Shown here: positions 52,908-61,207 of the stretch, piece by piece
Layout of the letters: every line of letters starts with the position of its first letter
How positions within the stretch are numbered: the stretch's first letter is position 1
DNA from: Coriobacteriaceae bacterium
GTDB taxonomy: Bacteria > Actinomycetota > Coriobacteriia > Coriobacteriales > Coriobacteriaceae
Assembly (NCBI GenBank): GCA_902364645.1
Contig: CABJEP010000010.1
Span: 23,275-87,274 of the forward strand
Direction of reading: 5' to 3'
DNA: 64,000 nucleotides
The notes under the pieces: model-generated
Told to the model about the DNA's origin: nothing
Seen by the model: only the letters and a program-made list of their open reading frames with translations
The model's database searches: none
Translations under genes and position numbers: made by a program

Positions 52908-54278
52908 ATGGACCAGCGTTCCGTACGCGATATTCTTGCCGGTAAAACCTACTTTATCCGCACCTTTGGCTGCCAGATGAATCAGCACGACTCCGAGCGT
53001 GTGAGCGGTCTGCTTGATTCGTATGGCTGCCTCATGGCGCTCGATCCCGCGCATGCCGATATCGTTGTCTTCATGACGTGCTGCGTGCGCGAGGCCGCCG
53101 ATACTCGCCTGTACGGTCAGTGCAATTCCTGCAAAAGCCTGCCGCCTTCGCCTTCGGGCAAGCGCGTGGTTGCCGTTGGCGGTTGCATCGCGCAGCGCGA
53201 TGGCGAGGGCCTGCTCACCAACGTCGATAACGTCAATGTCATCTTTGGCACGCATTCCATCGCGCATGTGGCCGAGCTCATTGCCGAGGCGTTCCTTGAT
53301 GGCAAGCGTCATATCCGTACCAATGAGCATGAGGATACGGATGCCATGAGCATGCCGTGGCATCGCGAGACTCAGTATCACGCCTGGGTGCCCATCATGA
53401 CGGGCTGCAATAATTTCTGCACCTATTGCATCGTGCCGTACGTGCGTGGTCGCGAAAAGAGCCGCCCCTTCGAGGAGATTGTCGACGAGGTGACCGGTTT
53501 GGTGCGCCAGGGCGTGCGTGAGATTACGCTGCTGGGCCAAAACGTTAACTCATATGGTCGCGATCTGTTTGGCAAGCCGCGTTTTGCCGATCTGCTGCGT
53601 GCCGTGGGCGATACGGGCGTGGAGCGCATCTTCTTTACGTCTTCGCATCCCAAGGACCTGTTGCCCGAGACCATCGACGCCATGGCCGAGACGCCTGCCG
53701 TTATGCCGCAGCTGCATTTGGCCGTCCAGTCAGGTTCGACGCGGATCCTCAAAGAGATGAATCGCCGTTATACACGCGAGGACTATCTGGGCCTTGTCGA
53801 TCGCATTCGCAACCGCATGCCCGATATCGCGCTCTCGACCGACATTATCGTTGGCTTCCCGGGTGAGACTGAAGAAGACTTTGAGCAGACGCTCTCACTT
53901 GCCGAGACGGTCCGCTATGCTCAGGCCTATACCTTCATCTATTCCAAGCGCGCCGGTACCCCGGCCGCCGAGATTGACGATCCTACGCCGCATGAGGTTA
54001 TTCTCGAGCGTTTCAACCGTCTGGTTAAGGTTATCGAGACCACGGCACACGAGTATAACCAGGGTGAGCTTCATACTGTGGTTCCGGCGCTCATTGAGGG
54101 AACGAGTAAAAAGAACGACGCGGTCCTGCTGGGCAAGAGTCCCAAGAATCAGACCGTGCATGCGCCTATCCCCGAGGGTTACAGCATCGATCAGCTTGTT
54201 GGTAAGATCGTTGATGTTGACGTTGACGTTGCTAAGACCTGGTATTTGTCCGGCTCCGTTGTGGGCGAGCCGCGCTAA
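52908..54278 (+). CDS. miaB: tRNA-2-methylthio-N6-dimethylallyladenosine synthase MiaB
   Basis: Radical SAM enzyme converting i6A37 to ms2i6A37. About 456 residues: MTTase cysteines in FGCQMNQHDSER, MTCCVRE and GGCIAQRDG, radical SAM motif CNNFCTYCIVPYVRGRE, and a TRAM domain at the end. AGGA is nine bases before ATG 52908 and three before the in-frame ATG 52902, which is an alternative. It overlaps miaA, the gene for the preceding step, by one base. Confidence 0.94.
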   Translation: MDQRSVRDILAGKTYFIRTFGCQMNQHDSERVSGLLDSYGCLMALDPAHADIVVFMTCCVREAADTRLYGQCNSCKSLPPSPSGKRVVAVGGCIAQRDGEGLLTNVDNVNVIFGTHSIAHVAELIAEAFLDGKRHIRTNEHEDTDAMSMPWHRETQYHAWVPIMTGCNNFCTYCIVPYVRGREKSRPFEEIVDEVTGLVRQGVREITLLGQNVNSYGRDLFGKPRFADLLRAVGDTGVERIFFTSSHPKDLLPETIDAMAETPAVMPQLHLAVQSGSTRILKEMNRRYTREDYLGLVDRIRNRMPDIALSTDIIVGFPGETEEDFEQTLSLAETVRYAQAYTFIYSKRAGTPAAEIDDPTPHEVILERFNRLVKVIETTAHEYNQGELHTVVPALIEGTSKKNDAVLLGKSPKNQTVHAPIPEGYSIDQLVGKIVDVDVDVAKTWYLSGSVVGEPR

Positions 54279-55216
54279 TGGTTTCTCCCGGGGCAGGTCT
54301 TTCCGCCGTTGCGATCGTCGGTCCGACGGCGGTTGGTAAGAGTGATGTTGCCGACCGTTTGGCAGCTCGTCTTTCGTCCGAAGTGCTGTCGTGCGATGCG
54401 ATGCAAATCTATCGCGGCATGGACATCGGTACCGCAAAGATGGTGCCCGATGAGTGCACGGCGCCGCTGCGTCTCGTCGACATTGTAGAGCCGGGTGTGG
54501 CATATTCTGCTGCGCTTTATCAGGCCGACGCTCGCGCGCATGTTGAACGTCTCCTTGGTTCGGGTTGCCTGCCGGTTTTTTGCGGAGGTACGGGGCTGTA
54601 TCTCAAGGCCGCCCTCGATGAGATGGACTTTCCCTCGGGTGAACTTGAGGACGATCGTCGTGCGGGCTATCAGGAGCTTGCCGAGCGTATTGGCGAGGAA
54701 GAACTGCATGCCTTGCTTGCCGAGCGCGATCCAGAATCGGCTGCTGTTATTCATCCCCATAACGTGCGCCGTGTGATTCGTGCGCTCGAGATGCATGATG
54801 ATGGCGTCTCCTATGCGCAGCAAAAGTCGCAGTTTAGTGTTCCGCACGAGCATTATCATGCCCTATGGTTTGGTCTGACGCGTAATCGCGAGGTGCTCTA
54901 CGAGCGCATTAACCAGCGCGTCGATCTGATGTTTGAGCAGGGTCTTGTCGATGAGGTCCGCGGTCTTATGGGCCAGGGGCTGGGAGATGCCCTGACGTCG
55001 ATGCAGGCAATTGGCTATAAAGAGATCATTGATGCTTTCAATGGCGTGATGAGCATGGATGAGGCTCGCGAACTCATTAAGATGCGTTCGCGTCGTTATG
55101 CCAAGCGTCAGCTTTCGTGGTTTAAGCGCGATGACCGTATCGTGTGGTTTGATATGGATGAATGTACGATCGATGAGGTCGTTGAGGATATCCTGCATCG
55201 TATTGAGGCTGCCTAA
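54278..55216 (+). CDS. miaA: tRNA dimethylallyltransferase MiaA
   Basis: Transfers a dimethylallyl group to A37 of UNN-decoding tRNAs, giving the substrate of MiaB. 312 residues with the P-loop IVGPTAVGKSDVA, CDAMQIYRGMDIGTAK, the FCGGTGLYLKA block and SMQAIGYKEI. ATG shares a base with the miaB stop, and its stop shares a base with the hflX start. Confidence 0.95.
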   Translation: MVSPGAGLSAVAIVGPTAVGKSDVADRLAARLSSEVLSCDAMQIYRGMDIGTAKMVPDECTAPLRLVDIVEPGVAYSAALYQADARAHVERLLGSGCLPVFCGGTGLYLKAALDEMDFPSGELEDDRRAGYQELAERIGEEELHALLAERDPESAAVIHPHNVRRVIRALEMHDDGVSYAQQKSQFSVPHEHYHALWFGLTRNREVLYERINQRVDLMFEQGLVDEVRGLMGQGLGDALTSMQAIGYKEIIDAFNGVMSMDEARELIKMRSRRYAKRQLSWFKRDDRIVWFDMDECTIDEVVEDILHRIEAA

Positions 55217-56505
55217 TGGCCCGTTTCCCCCTTGTTCCCACGGCACCCGAGCCCGAGCGTGCCATTTTAGTTGGTGTTGAGTGGCGCGACAATGCATGGC
55301 CGCTCGATCGCTCGCTTGATGAGCTGGAGCGTCTTGCCCACACAGCTGGTGCTCAGTGCGTGGCACGCTTGTCGCAGCGTTTGGTAAAGCCGTATCCTAA
55401 ATCGTTTATCGGTTCCGGCAAGGTAGAAGAGCTGTGCGGCCTGGTGCATCGCATGGATGCCGATGTCGTTATTTTTGACGACGACCTGACGCCCTCGCAG
55501 CAATCCTATTTGGAGAAAGCTGTGGGCGAGCCGGTAAAGATTATCGATCGTACAGCACTGATCCTGGATATCTTTGGCCTGCATGCTCAGACGCGTGAGG
55601 GACGCCTGCAGGTACAGCTGGCACAGCTTCAATATTTGTTGCCTCGCCTGCGTGGCATGTGGAGCCATCTCGCCAAGGAGCAGACGCGCGGCGGCATCGG
55701 CTCACGTTTTGGTCAGGGCGAAAGTCAGCTCGAGGTCGACCGTCGCCTTATTCGTAATAAGATCGCTGCGCTTCGTCGTGAGCTCAAGCAGGTTGAACAG
55801 CGTCGCGATGTTCAATCCAAGAGTCGCATTGAGTCACCGGCGTTTCGCGTCGCGTTGGCCGGTTATACCAATGCCGGTAAATCGACGTTGCTCAATCGTC
55901 TGACCGGCTCTACGGTACTTTCGCAGGACAAGCTGTTTGCTACGCTCGACCCGACGACGCGTTCGTATCGTCTGCCCGGCGGTCGCGGCATGACGATTAC
56001 CGATACCGTCGGCTTTATTCAAAAGCTGCCGCATGGTCTGGTCGATGCCTTTAAATCGACGCTGTCCGAGGTTTTGGGTGCCGATCTAATTCTCAAAGTC
56101 GTAGATGCGTCTGACGAGGACTATGAGCGGCAGCTGGAGGCTGTCGACCGCGTGCTTGATGAGATCGGCGCCGGAGAGCGTTTAACGCTGACCGTATTCA
56201 ATAAAATCGATCTTCTCGATAGCGTCGATCGATTGAGTTTCCGTCGTCGCTATCCGGAGGCCGTTCTGTTCTCGGCCCAAACGGGCGAGGGGCTCGACGA
56301 TCTCGTCGACCGGATTGCTCGCGAGGCAGCTGCCACCGATGTGTTGCTCTCCGCTGATATCCCGTATCGCGAGGGCGCTCTCATCACGCTGGTGCATGAG
56401 CAGGGAACCCTTCTGCATGAGGAATATCTCGAGGACGGCGTTCGCATTGTGGCGAAGTTGCCGGCTCGTATTGCACCGCGGCTCGAGCGCTATCGTACGG
56501 AATAA
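55216..56505 (+). CDS. hflX: Ribosome-associated GTPase HflX
   Basis: Splits stalled or stressed 70S ribosomes. 429 residues: N-terminal HflX domain (with FIGSGKVEEL), a coiled coil rich in Arg/Glu (GIGSRFGQGESQLEVDRRLI), G1 GYTNAGKST, G3 DTVGFIQKLPH and G4 NKID. miaA-hflX is a classic neighbour pair. The end overlaps the convergent acyltransferase gene by 16 bases, with no terminator between. Confidence 0.94.
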   Translation: MARFPLVPTAPEPERAILVGVEWRDNAWPLDRSLDELERLAHTAGAQCVARLSQRLVKPYPKSFIGSGKVEELCGLVHRMDADVVIFDDDLTPSQQSYLEKAVGEPVKIIDRTALILDIFGLHAQTREGRLQVQLAQLQYLLPRLRGMWSHLAKEQTRGGIGSRFGQGESQLEVDRRLIRNKIAALRRELKQVEQRRDVQSKSRIESPAFRVALAGYTNAGKSTLLNRLTGSTVLSQDKLFATLDPTTRSYRLPGGRGMTITDTVGFIQKLPHGLVDAFKSTLSEVLGADLILKVVDASDEDYERQLEAVDRVLDEIGAGERLTLTVFNKIDLLDSVDRLSFRRRYPEAVLFSAQTGEGLDDLVDRIAREAAATDVLLSADIPYREGALITLVHEQGTLLHEEYLEDGVRIVAKLPARIAPRLERYRTE

Positions 56506-57194
56506 ACGATTTCTAGCACGCCTAGAATGACTGGCTGATGGAGCAGGTAGAACGGTAAGGCATGCCGACCCAGGACTGCGAGCGCCGGGATAGGATTGGC
56601 GTATGCCCATGCTGGCGCTTCGAGACTTGATGCTTGTGCTGCCTGGGCAGCAAAAAAGCCGGTAAGGTACATAAAGACAAACGGTATGAGCGGATAGTAA
56701 TCTCCCGAAACAAAACCCGGGCCTGGGAATCCAAGCCATGCCAGGTAGGGGAGTGGGTAGACCGCCTTTGGAATGCCCCAGGTTAGGGCAAAAAGAACAA
56801 GGCACGCTGCGATGCCCCATGAGCCCGGTAATTTTTGGAGTAACGGACGGGTGAACGCAACCACCGCGGTGCACACCGCCATGCAATAAATGATGCCAAA
56901 GTTCACTGAATCGTCGACCGATACGAGCGTTGTTGCGATCCAGACGACCAAAGCTGCGGCAGCGTACTTAGCCGCTCGTTTGGCATTGTTGCGTGAGAGC
57001 GTGCACATCCAACCCGCGATAAACAAAAATACCCAGCTGATGCTGGCTCGCCAGACGTCTTGAAAGACAGTCTGGGTAAACCAAGGCATATCCCAGCCGT
57101 ACAGGTAGGCGAGATCATAGCAAGCGTGAAAACCTGCCATAGAAATCATCGTAAACCCGCGGACGGTATCAAAGATGGTTATGCGTTTTTGCAT
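56490..57194 (-). CDS. Membrane protein with DUF1624 / HGSNAT-like acyltransferase domain
   Basis: A 234-residue polytopic protein of about seven helices resembling the heparan-alpha-glucosaminide N-acetyltransferase catalytic domain (DUF1624). It starts ITIFDTVRGFTMISMAGFHACYDLAY, in which the conserved His of the family is in the first helix, and ends HALPFYLLHQPVILGVLEIVY. Such proteins move acetyl groups across the membrane to sugars or cell-wall components; the substrate here is unknown. Its ATG overlaps the lexA TAA by one base, so it is translationally coupled to lexA and presumably SOS-responsive. The 3' end overlaps hflX. Confidence 0.75.
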   Translation of the reverse strand: MQKRITIFDTVRGFTMISMAGFHACYDLAYLYGWDMPWFTQTVFQDVWRASISWVFLFIAGWMCTLSRNNAKRAAKYAAAALVVWIATTLVSVDDSVNFGIIYCMAVCTAVVAFTRPLLQKLPGSWGIAACLVLFALTWGIPKAVYPLPYLAWLGFPGPGFVSGDYYPLIPFVFMYLTGFFAAQAAQASSLEAPAWAYANPIPALAVLGRHALPFYLLHQPVILGVLEIVYSVR

Positions 57195-57838
57195 TACGAG
57201 AACCGGCGCATCAAGCCGACGACTTTGCCCAGGATAACGGGATTCGTTGCATAGATAGGTTCCATAGTGTCGTTCTCGGGCTGCAAGCGCACACGCCCCT
57301 GCTCCTTGTAGAACGTCTTGACGGTCGCCGAACCATCAATCATGGCCACGACAATTTCGCCATTCATGGCACTCTTTTGTTCACGGACGATGATGTAATC
57401 GCCATTGAAGATGCCGACATTGATCATTGAGCTCCCATGCACCTCAAGGATAAAGGAACCCTGATCAGTGGCGATTTCGGTCGGGATAGTAAACGTGTCT
57501 TCGATATTCTGCTCTGCCAGAATGGGAATCCCAGCCGCGACGCGACCAACGAGCGGTAGCGAGACCGTTCCGCGAGGTGCGGTGGGCTCGTCAGATTTGG
57601 AAATTGAGACAGAGGAACCATCCTCGTTAAAGAGTTCCAGGGCGCGCGGTTTGGTGGCATCGCGCTTGAGTAGCCCGCGCGCCTCCAGGGCAGAGAGATG
57701 GGCGTGCACGGTGCTGGGGGAGGAAAGGCCCACGGCAGAAGCCATCTCGCGCACGCTGGGCGGATAACCCTTCTCCTGCTGATATTCCTTGATGAAGTCG
57801 TAAATTTGCTGCTGACGCTTGGTAATTTTGCGAGCCAT
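57194..57838 (-). CDS. lexA: SOS repressor LexA
   Basis: 214 residues. N-terminal winged helix (PPSVREMASAVGLSSPSTVHAHL), autocleavage site A102-G103 in RVAAGIPI, catalytic S137 (HGSSM) and K174 (ATVKTF). RecA-stimulated self-cleavage releases SOS genes. ATG 57836-57838 (minus) has GAGGA eight bases upstream; the frame stays open for 35 codons more, but that part overlaps the operator region. Three near-consensus boxes upstream indicate autoregulation. Confidence 0.96.
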   Translation of the reverse strand: MARKITKRQQQIYDFIKEYQQEKGYPPSVREMASAVGLSSPSTVHAHLSALEARGLLKRDATKPRALELFNEDGSSVSISKSDEPTAPRGTVSLPLVGRVAAGIPILAEQNIEDTFTIPTEIATDQGSFILEVHGSSMINVGIFNGDYIIVREQKSAMNGEIVVAMIDGSATVKTFYKEQGRVRLQPENDTMEPIYATNPVILGKVVGLMRRFS

Positions 57839-57861
57839 CAGGGCATCCTCTCTACCCATGT

Positions 57862-57931
57862 CAAACAAATGTTCGAATTTTGCTTGACAGGAACAACTGT
57901 TCGAAGATAATAATAACCGAACATTCGTTCT
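57862..57931. promoter_or_regulatory. Three SOS boxes in the lexA / LysM-gene divergent promoter region
   Basis: CAAACAAATGTTCG (57862-57875), GGAACAACTGTTCG (57890-57903) and CGAACATTCGTTCT (57918-57931) each differ from CGAACnnnnGTTCG at one position. The second lies in the spacer of a rightward promoter: TTGACA at 57884-57889, AATAAT at 57909-57914, 19-bp spacing. Confidence 0.85.
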
Positions 57932-57998
57932 CGCGCTAGACATTTTTGTCCGCGCGGCTTGATAAAACTGTTCTCAGCAAAACACGCGAGAGGAGAAC

Positions 57999-58451
57999 AT
58001 GATGAACGTAACGAATATGGTCCAGGGAAACCTCGCCCTTAAGCTCGAGACGCCTGCAGAACCCACTTTTACGGTTGTTCAGGGTGGCCGCTCCGGCTTT
58101 CAGCCTTTGACCGTAAAGCCTGCGCGCAATCAGCAGGCTGTAGTCGCGCCGGCCCGCGTTGCCCTGAAGGTTCCGACGATTGTCGCCGTCGCCGTTGCGC
58201 TTACGCTCTTCTTTGTCCTCGCTATGTCGGTCTTTAGCGCTCGTCACGCCGCGTATGCCGAGTCCGTTTCCAACATTACCTACGAGACCATTCGCGTTCA
58301 GCCTGGCGATTCTCTTTGGTCGCTTGCCGAAGAATATCCAATCGAAGGCCTTTCCACGCAAGAGACTTCCGACATGATCCGTAGCGTCAATCATCTGGAG
58401 CATGGTTCGCTCGCCGCCGGTGCGCATCTTAAGGTTCCTGCTCGTTCGTAA
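57999..58451 (+). CDS. LysM membrane protein, likely SOS cell-division inhibitor (YneA/ChiZ-like)
   Basis: 150 residues: a 58-residue cytoplasmic N-terminus, one membrane helix (about 59-80), and an extracytoplasmic LysM domain (YETIRVQPGDSLWSLAEEYP to GAHLKVP). Divergent from lexA and followed by nrdR, the same position as mycobacterial Rv2719c (ChiZ) and similar to Bacillus yneA, both SOS-induced division inhibitors. With three LexA boxes upstream, a role in halting septation during DNA damage is a strong inference, but the sequence identity to either was not measured. AGAGGAGA precedes the tandem ATGs 57999 and 58002. Confidence 0.8.
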   Translation: MMNVTNMVQGNLALKLETPAEPTFTVVQGGRSGFQPLTVKPARNQQAVVAPARVALKVPTIVAVAVALTLFFVLAMSVFSARHAAYAESVSNITYETIRVQPGDSLWSLAEEYPIEGLSTQETSDMIRSVNHLEHGSLAAGAHLKVPARS

Positions 58452-58464
58452 TCATTATCGCGCT

Positions 58465-58508
58465 GCGCATGGTACCCTTGTTATCGTTTAAGAGGAGGTA
58501 CCATGCGC
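58465..58508 (+). promoter_or_regulatory. 12-bp dyad covering the nrdR ribosome site and start
   Basis: GCGCATGGTACC (58465-58476) and GGTACCATGCGC (58497-58508) are perfect inverted repeats with a 20-nt loop. The right arm contains part of the Shine-Dalgarno region and the nrdR ATG (58503-58505). Confidence 0.65.
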
Positions 58509-58946
58509 TGTCCCAAATGCGGCAAGGCACATACCCGCGTCGTTGATTCCCGTATGCAGGAGTCAAATAACACCATTAAGCGCCGTCGCGAATGTTGCTC
58601 GTGTAACTACCGCTTTACAACGTTTGAGCGATGCGAGGACCCTATCGAGGTCATTAAGTCAGATGGAACTAAGCAGCGGTTCGATCGCAATAAGCTTCTT
58701 GTCGGCTTGATGCGCGCCACCATCAAGCGCGATATCGACACTAAGAAGCTCAATGAGATTATCGATGACATCGAGGTCGAGCTTCGCTCTCGCACGCTGA
58801 CGGCCGTCACGTCCCATGAGTTGGGTGACATGGTGCTCAAGCGCTTGGCCAAGATCGACAAGGTTGCGTACATCCGTTTTGCCTCGGTCTACCGCGATTT
58901 CAAAGACGTCGATGAATTTCTGCAAGAGCTCGACAAGCTAAGGTGA
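58503..58946 (+). CDS. nrdR: Transcriptional repressor NrdR
   Basis: Zinc-ribbon plus ATP-cone repressor of ribonucleotide reductase genes. 147 residues; zinc ligands in MRCPKCG and [16 protein letters not shown]-cone from about residue 50 ([20 protein letters not shown]). AGAGGAGG lies four to five bases before ATG 58503. dut follows after four bases, linking dNTP supply control with dUTP removal under likely SOS-linked transcription. Confidence 0.95.
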   Translation: MRCPKCGKAHTRVVDSRMQESNNTIKRRRECCSCNYRFTTFERCEDPIEVIKSDGTKQRFDRNKLLVGLMRATIKRDIDTKKLNEIIDDIEVELRSRTLTAVTSHELGDMVLKRLAKIDKVAYIRFASVYRDFKDVDEFLQELDKLR

Positions 58947-58950
58947 TTCC

Positions 58951-59394
58951 ATGTCCAACATTACCGTCAACATAAAGCGTCTCGACCCCACCCTCGAGCT
59001 TCCCAAATACGCCCATCCCACCGATGCCGGCTTGGATCTACGCTCCAACGAAGACTGCGTCCTGAAGCCCTTCGAACGCCGTCTGGTCTCTACGGGGCTG
59101 GCCATCGCCCTGCCCGATGGCTACGCCGGCTTCGTCCAGCCCCGCAGCGGCTTGGCCATCAAGCAGGGCCTGTCTATAGTCAATACGCCGGGCCTCATCG
59201 ACGCCCACTACCGAGGAGAACTCAAGGTTATCCTCATCAACCTGGATCCCTCCAATAACATTCAAATCAATAAAGGCGACCGCATAGCCCAACTCGTCAT
59301 CCAAGAAGTCCCCACGGTCAATCTCATAGAAGTAGAAGAACTAGACGAAACCGACCGAGGCAAAGGAGGCTTCGGCTCCAGCGGCATCGCCTAG
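58951..59394 (+). CDS. dut: dUTP diphosphatase
   Basis: Trimeric dUTPase, 147 residues. The five family motifs are present: [43 protein letters not shown] and [10 protein letters not shown]. The last third uses GAA, ATA, CGA, CTA and AAA codons much more than the neighbours, which prefer GAG, ATC, CGC, CTG and AAG; this may point to transfer or a recombined 3' end. Palindrome E3 starts 16 bases after the stop. Confidence 0.95.
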   Translation: MSNITVNIKRLDPTLELPKYAHPTDAGLDLRSNEDCVLKPFERRLVSTGLAIALPDGYAGFVQPRSGLAIKQGLSIVNTPGLIDAHYRGELKVILINLDPSNNIQINKGDRIAQLVIQEVPTVNLIEVEELDETDRGKGGFGSSGIA

Positions 59395-59409
59395 GGCGCC
59401 CGTATCCCT

Positions 59410-59512
59410 CCCGCCCGGGGCTTACCTATATCATTCCATGCTCAAACATTCTCGCGTCGCTTCGCTCGCTGCGAAACTGCGCGTGGAACGATATAGGTAA
59501 GCCCCGGGCGGG
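59410..59512. repeat. Palindromic element E3 (family B)
   Basis: Arms CCCGCCCGGGGCTTACCTATATC (first 23 nt from 59410) and its complement ending at 59512 enclose a core with GCTCAAACATTCTCGC and GCTGCGAAACTGCGCG. A few G-U-type mismatches extend the stem inward. The core is the reverse complement of E4's. Confidence 0.75.
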
Positions 59513-59545
59513 CGGCTACTCGCTTGAAACAATATTTACTTTTCT
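59513..59545. other. Short spacer after E3
   Basis: AT-rich bases with no gene or promoter that I can support. Confidence 0.4.
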
Positions 59546-59609
59546 AGTAAGTCGATGCGATGAAGGGACGCCTCCTTTGTCGCATCGACTTACTGTATTT
59601 ATATTTTCT
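59546..59609 (+). terminator. Strong hairpin between E3 and E4, probable terminator
   Basis: A perfect 15-bp stem, AGTAAGTCGATGCGA with TCGCATCGACTTACT, around a 19-nt loop that can itself pair AAGG with CCTT. The T-rich tail GTATTTATATTTTCT suits a terminator for the nrdR-dut transcript. Confidence 0.55.
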
Positions 59610-59670
59610 GGTTCCCCTTTGCAGATTCTACTGGTGGGGAATCTGGTATAGCCGCTGGTACGTTAACGCA

Positions 59671-59774
59671 GCTTACCTGCGGGAGGCCCCTATATATCGT
59701 CCCGCGCGCAGTTTCGCAGCGAAGCGAGAATGTTTGAGCACGGGATGATATATAGGGGCCTCCCGCAGGCAAGC
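59671..59774. repeat. Palindromic element E4 (family B), inverted relative to E3
   Basis: Long complementary arms (about 36 nt, from GCTTACCTGCGGGAGG at 59671 to the complement ending GCAAGC at 59774), with three G-U-type mismatches. The core, read on the minus strand, repeats GCTCAAACATTCTCGC and GCTGCGAAACTGCGCG of E3 with a shorter apical loop. The outer arm sequence differs from E3. Confidence 0.75.
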
Positions 59775-59787
59775 GGAAATTAAGACG

Positions 59788-61089
59788 CTAGCGGATGTGC
59801 GCGGGTTTTCCGCCCCAGTAGAAGCGGCAGAAGGCTCGTTTGCGCTTTTGGGGTTTGCCTACGAGCTCCATGGTTGCGATGGCTATGTCTTCGGCTGCGT
59901 GGGGGCGGCGTAGTACTTCGCCGTTGATGAGCAGTGCCTTGAGCGACTCAGGATGATCGTGGAGATGTCGCAACGTCACGATGAGCTCTCGTGCGGTGGT
60001 GACATGCATGCTGGCGCCCATGCCGGTGAGCATGGTGGTGTTGGCCTTTTCCTGGCCATAGGACTTGCCCAACAGGATCATCGGCAGGTGTGCGCACAGG
60101 CATTCGGTGACGGTGAGTCCGCCCGATTTGAGAATTGCCAGGTCGCAGCCGAGCATAAGCGCTGCCATATCATCGACATAGTCCAGAACCGTGACGTTTT
60201 CGAGCTTCATGGCGTCGAAGAGCGTTTTGAGGCGGGTGGCATATTCGGTGTCTTTGCCCGGCAAAAAGACAAAGTGCATGTCTTCGAAGCTGCGTAGGAA
60301 GGGGAGGGTGCGGTCCATCTCCGCGCGAAAGCGAACGTACGGTTGAGGCAAGCTGGCACCGGCCATTACCAGCACGACGGTCTTGTCGGTGGGGAGGTTG
60401 AACTTAGCTAGCTCTTCCTCGCGATCGTAATCCGTGTCGAATCCGGTGCGAATAGGAATGCCGGTAATGCGAATCTTTGTCTCGAGCACCTTGCGCGGAC
60501 GCAGCGTTTCGGCCATAAATTCGTTGGCAACACAGAATAAATCGGTGTCCTTGTGGGGCCACCATCCCTCGACTTCGTAGTCGGTCGGTACGCAGATGAC
60601 CGGATAATCGATACCCGTAATTACGCGGGCGCCCACGGCAACATTGGCTGCTGTGATGTGCGTTGCAACCACGGCTATGGGCCTGCGGCTACGAATATAT
60701 TCGTTGAAGGCGGGGAACATAATTCGCGACCATGCCGTTCCGCCACCCCAGAGAAGATGTCCCGTAAGCGTATATCGCCAGGTCAGGTCGTAAATGGGGC
60801 GCGTGGCTCCCGTAAAAGAAGCCGCGGTCTTATTGCCGTCGAATTTAATACGTCCAAAATCAAGGATATCGAGCACTTCAATCTCAATATCCTCGGGGAT
60901 GCCATTGGTGCCGCGGATGAGGTCGAATGCCTGCGCTATCGCATTTGCGGCGGCCTTGTGGCCCGAGCCAACGGAGGCGTGCACGATGGTCACGAGAGGT
61001 TTTTGCTGAGCCAGGAGCGTGGTTTGCTCCGATTGGGGAGTGCTGTGCGTGAGCAGGGGAGCGTCGTCACTCGTCTGCGCCTGGTCCAT
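59788..61089 (-). CDS. GT28-like glycosyltransferase (MGDG synthase / UgtP type)
   Basis: 433 residues in a two-domain GT-B fold. The N-terminal MGDG-synthase-like motif is VHASVGSGHKAAANA, with PTDYEVEGWWPH further in. The C-terminal nucleotide-sugar domain has VLVMAGASLP, VDDMAALMLGCDLAILKSGGLTVTE and GQEKANTTML. Such enzymes add sugars to diacylglycerol to make membrane glycolipids and lipoteichoic-acid anchors; acceptor and sugar cannot be fixed from sequence. The start at 61089 (minus) has GGGGAG six bases upstream; an in-frame ATG at 61128 overlaps a TACAAT -10-like hexamer and lacks a ribosome site. Confidence 0.85.
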   Translation of the reverse strand: MDQAQTSDDAPLLTHSTPQSEQTTLLAQQKPLVTIVHASVGSGHKAAANAIAQAFDLIRGTNGIPEDIEIEVLDILDFGRIKFDGNKTAASFTGATRPIYDLTWRYTLTGHLLWGGGTAWSRIMFPAFNEYIRSRRPIAVVATHITAANVAVGARVITGIDYPVICVPTDYEVEGWWPHKDTDLFCVANEFMAETLRPRKVLETKIRITGIPIRTGFDTDYDREEELAKFNLPTDKTVVLVMAGASLPQPYVRFRAEMDRTLPFLRSFEDMHFVFLPGKDTEYATRLKTLFDAMKLENVTVLDYVDDMAALMLGCDLAILKSGGLTVTECLCAHLPMILLGKSYGQEKANTTMLTGMGASMHVTTARELIVTLRHLHDHPESLKALLINGEVLRRPHAAEDIAIATMELVGKPQKRKRAFCRFYWGGKPAHIR

Positions 61090-61207
61090 CGATAACTCCC
61101 CTTCAGCTTTGTAATACGGATTTATCATTGTAGTGCATGAGTGTCACGTTCACGTAAATTTGGGTACGAGCGCAAAGAACGACAACGTTTCGACGAAAGG
61201 ACGCTTC

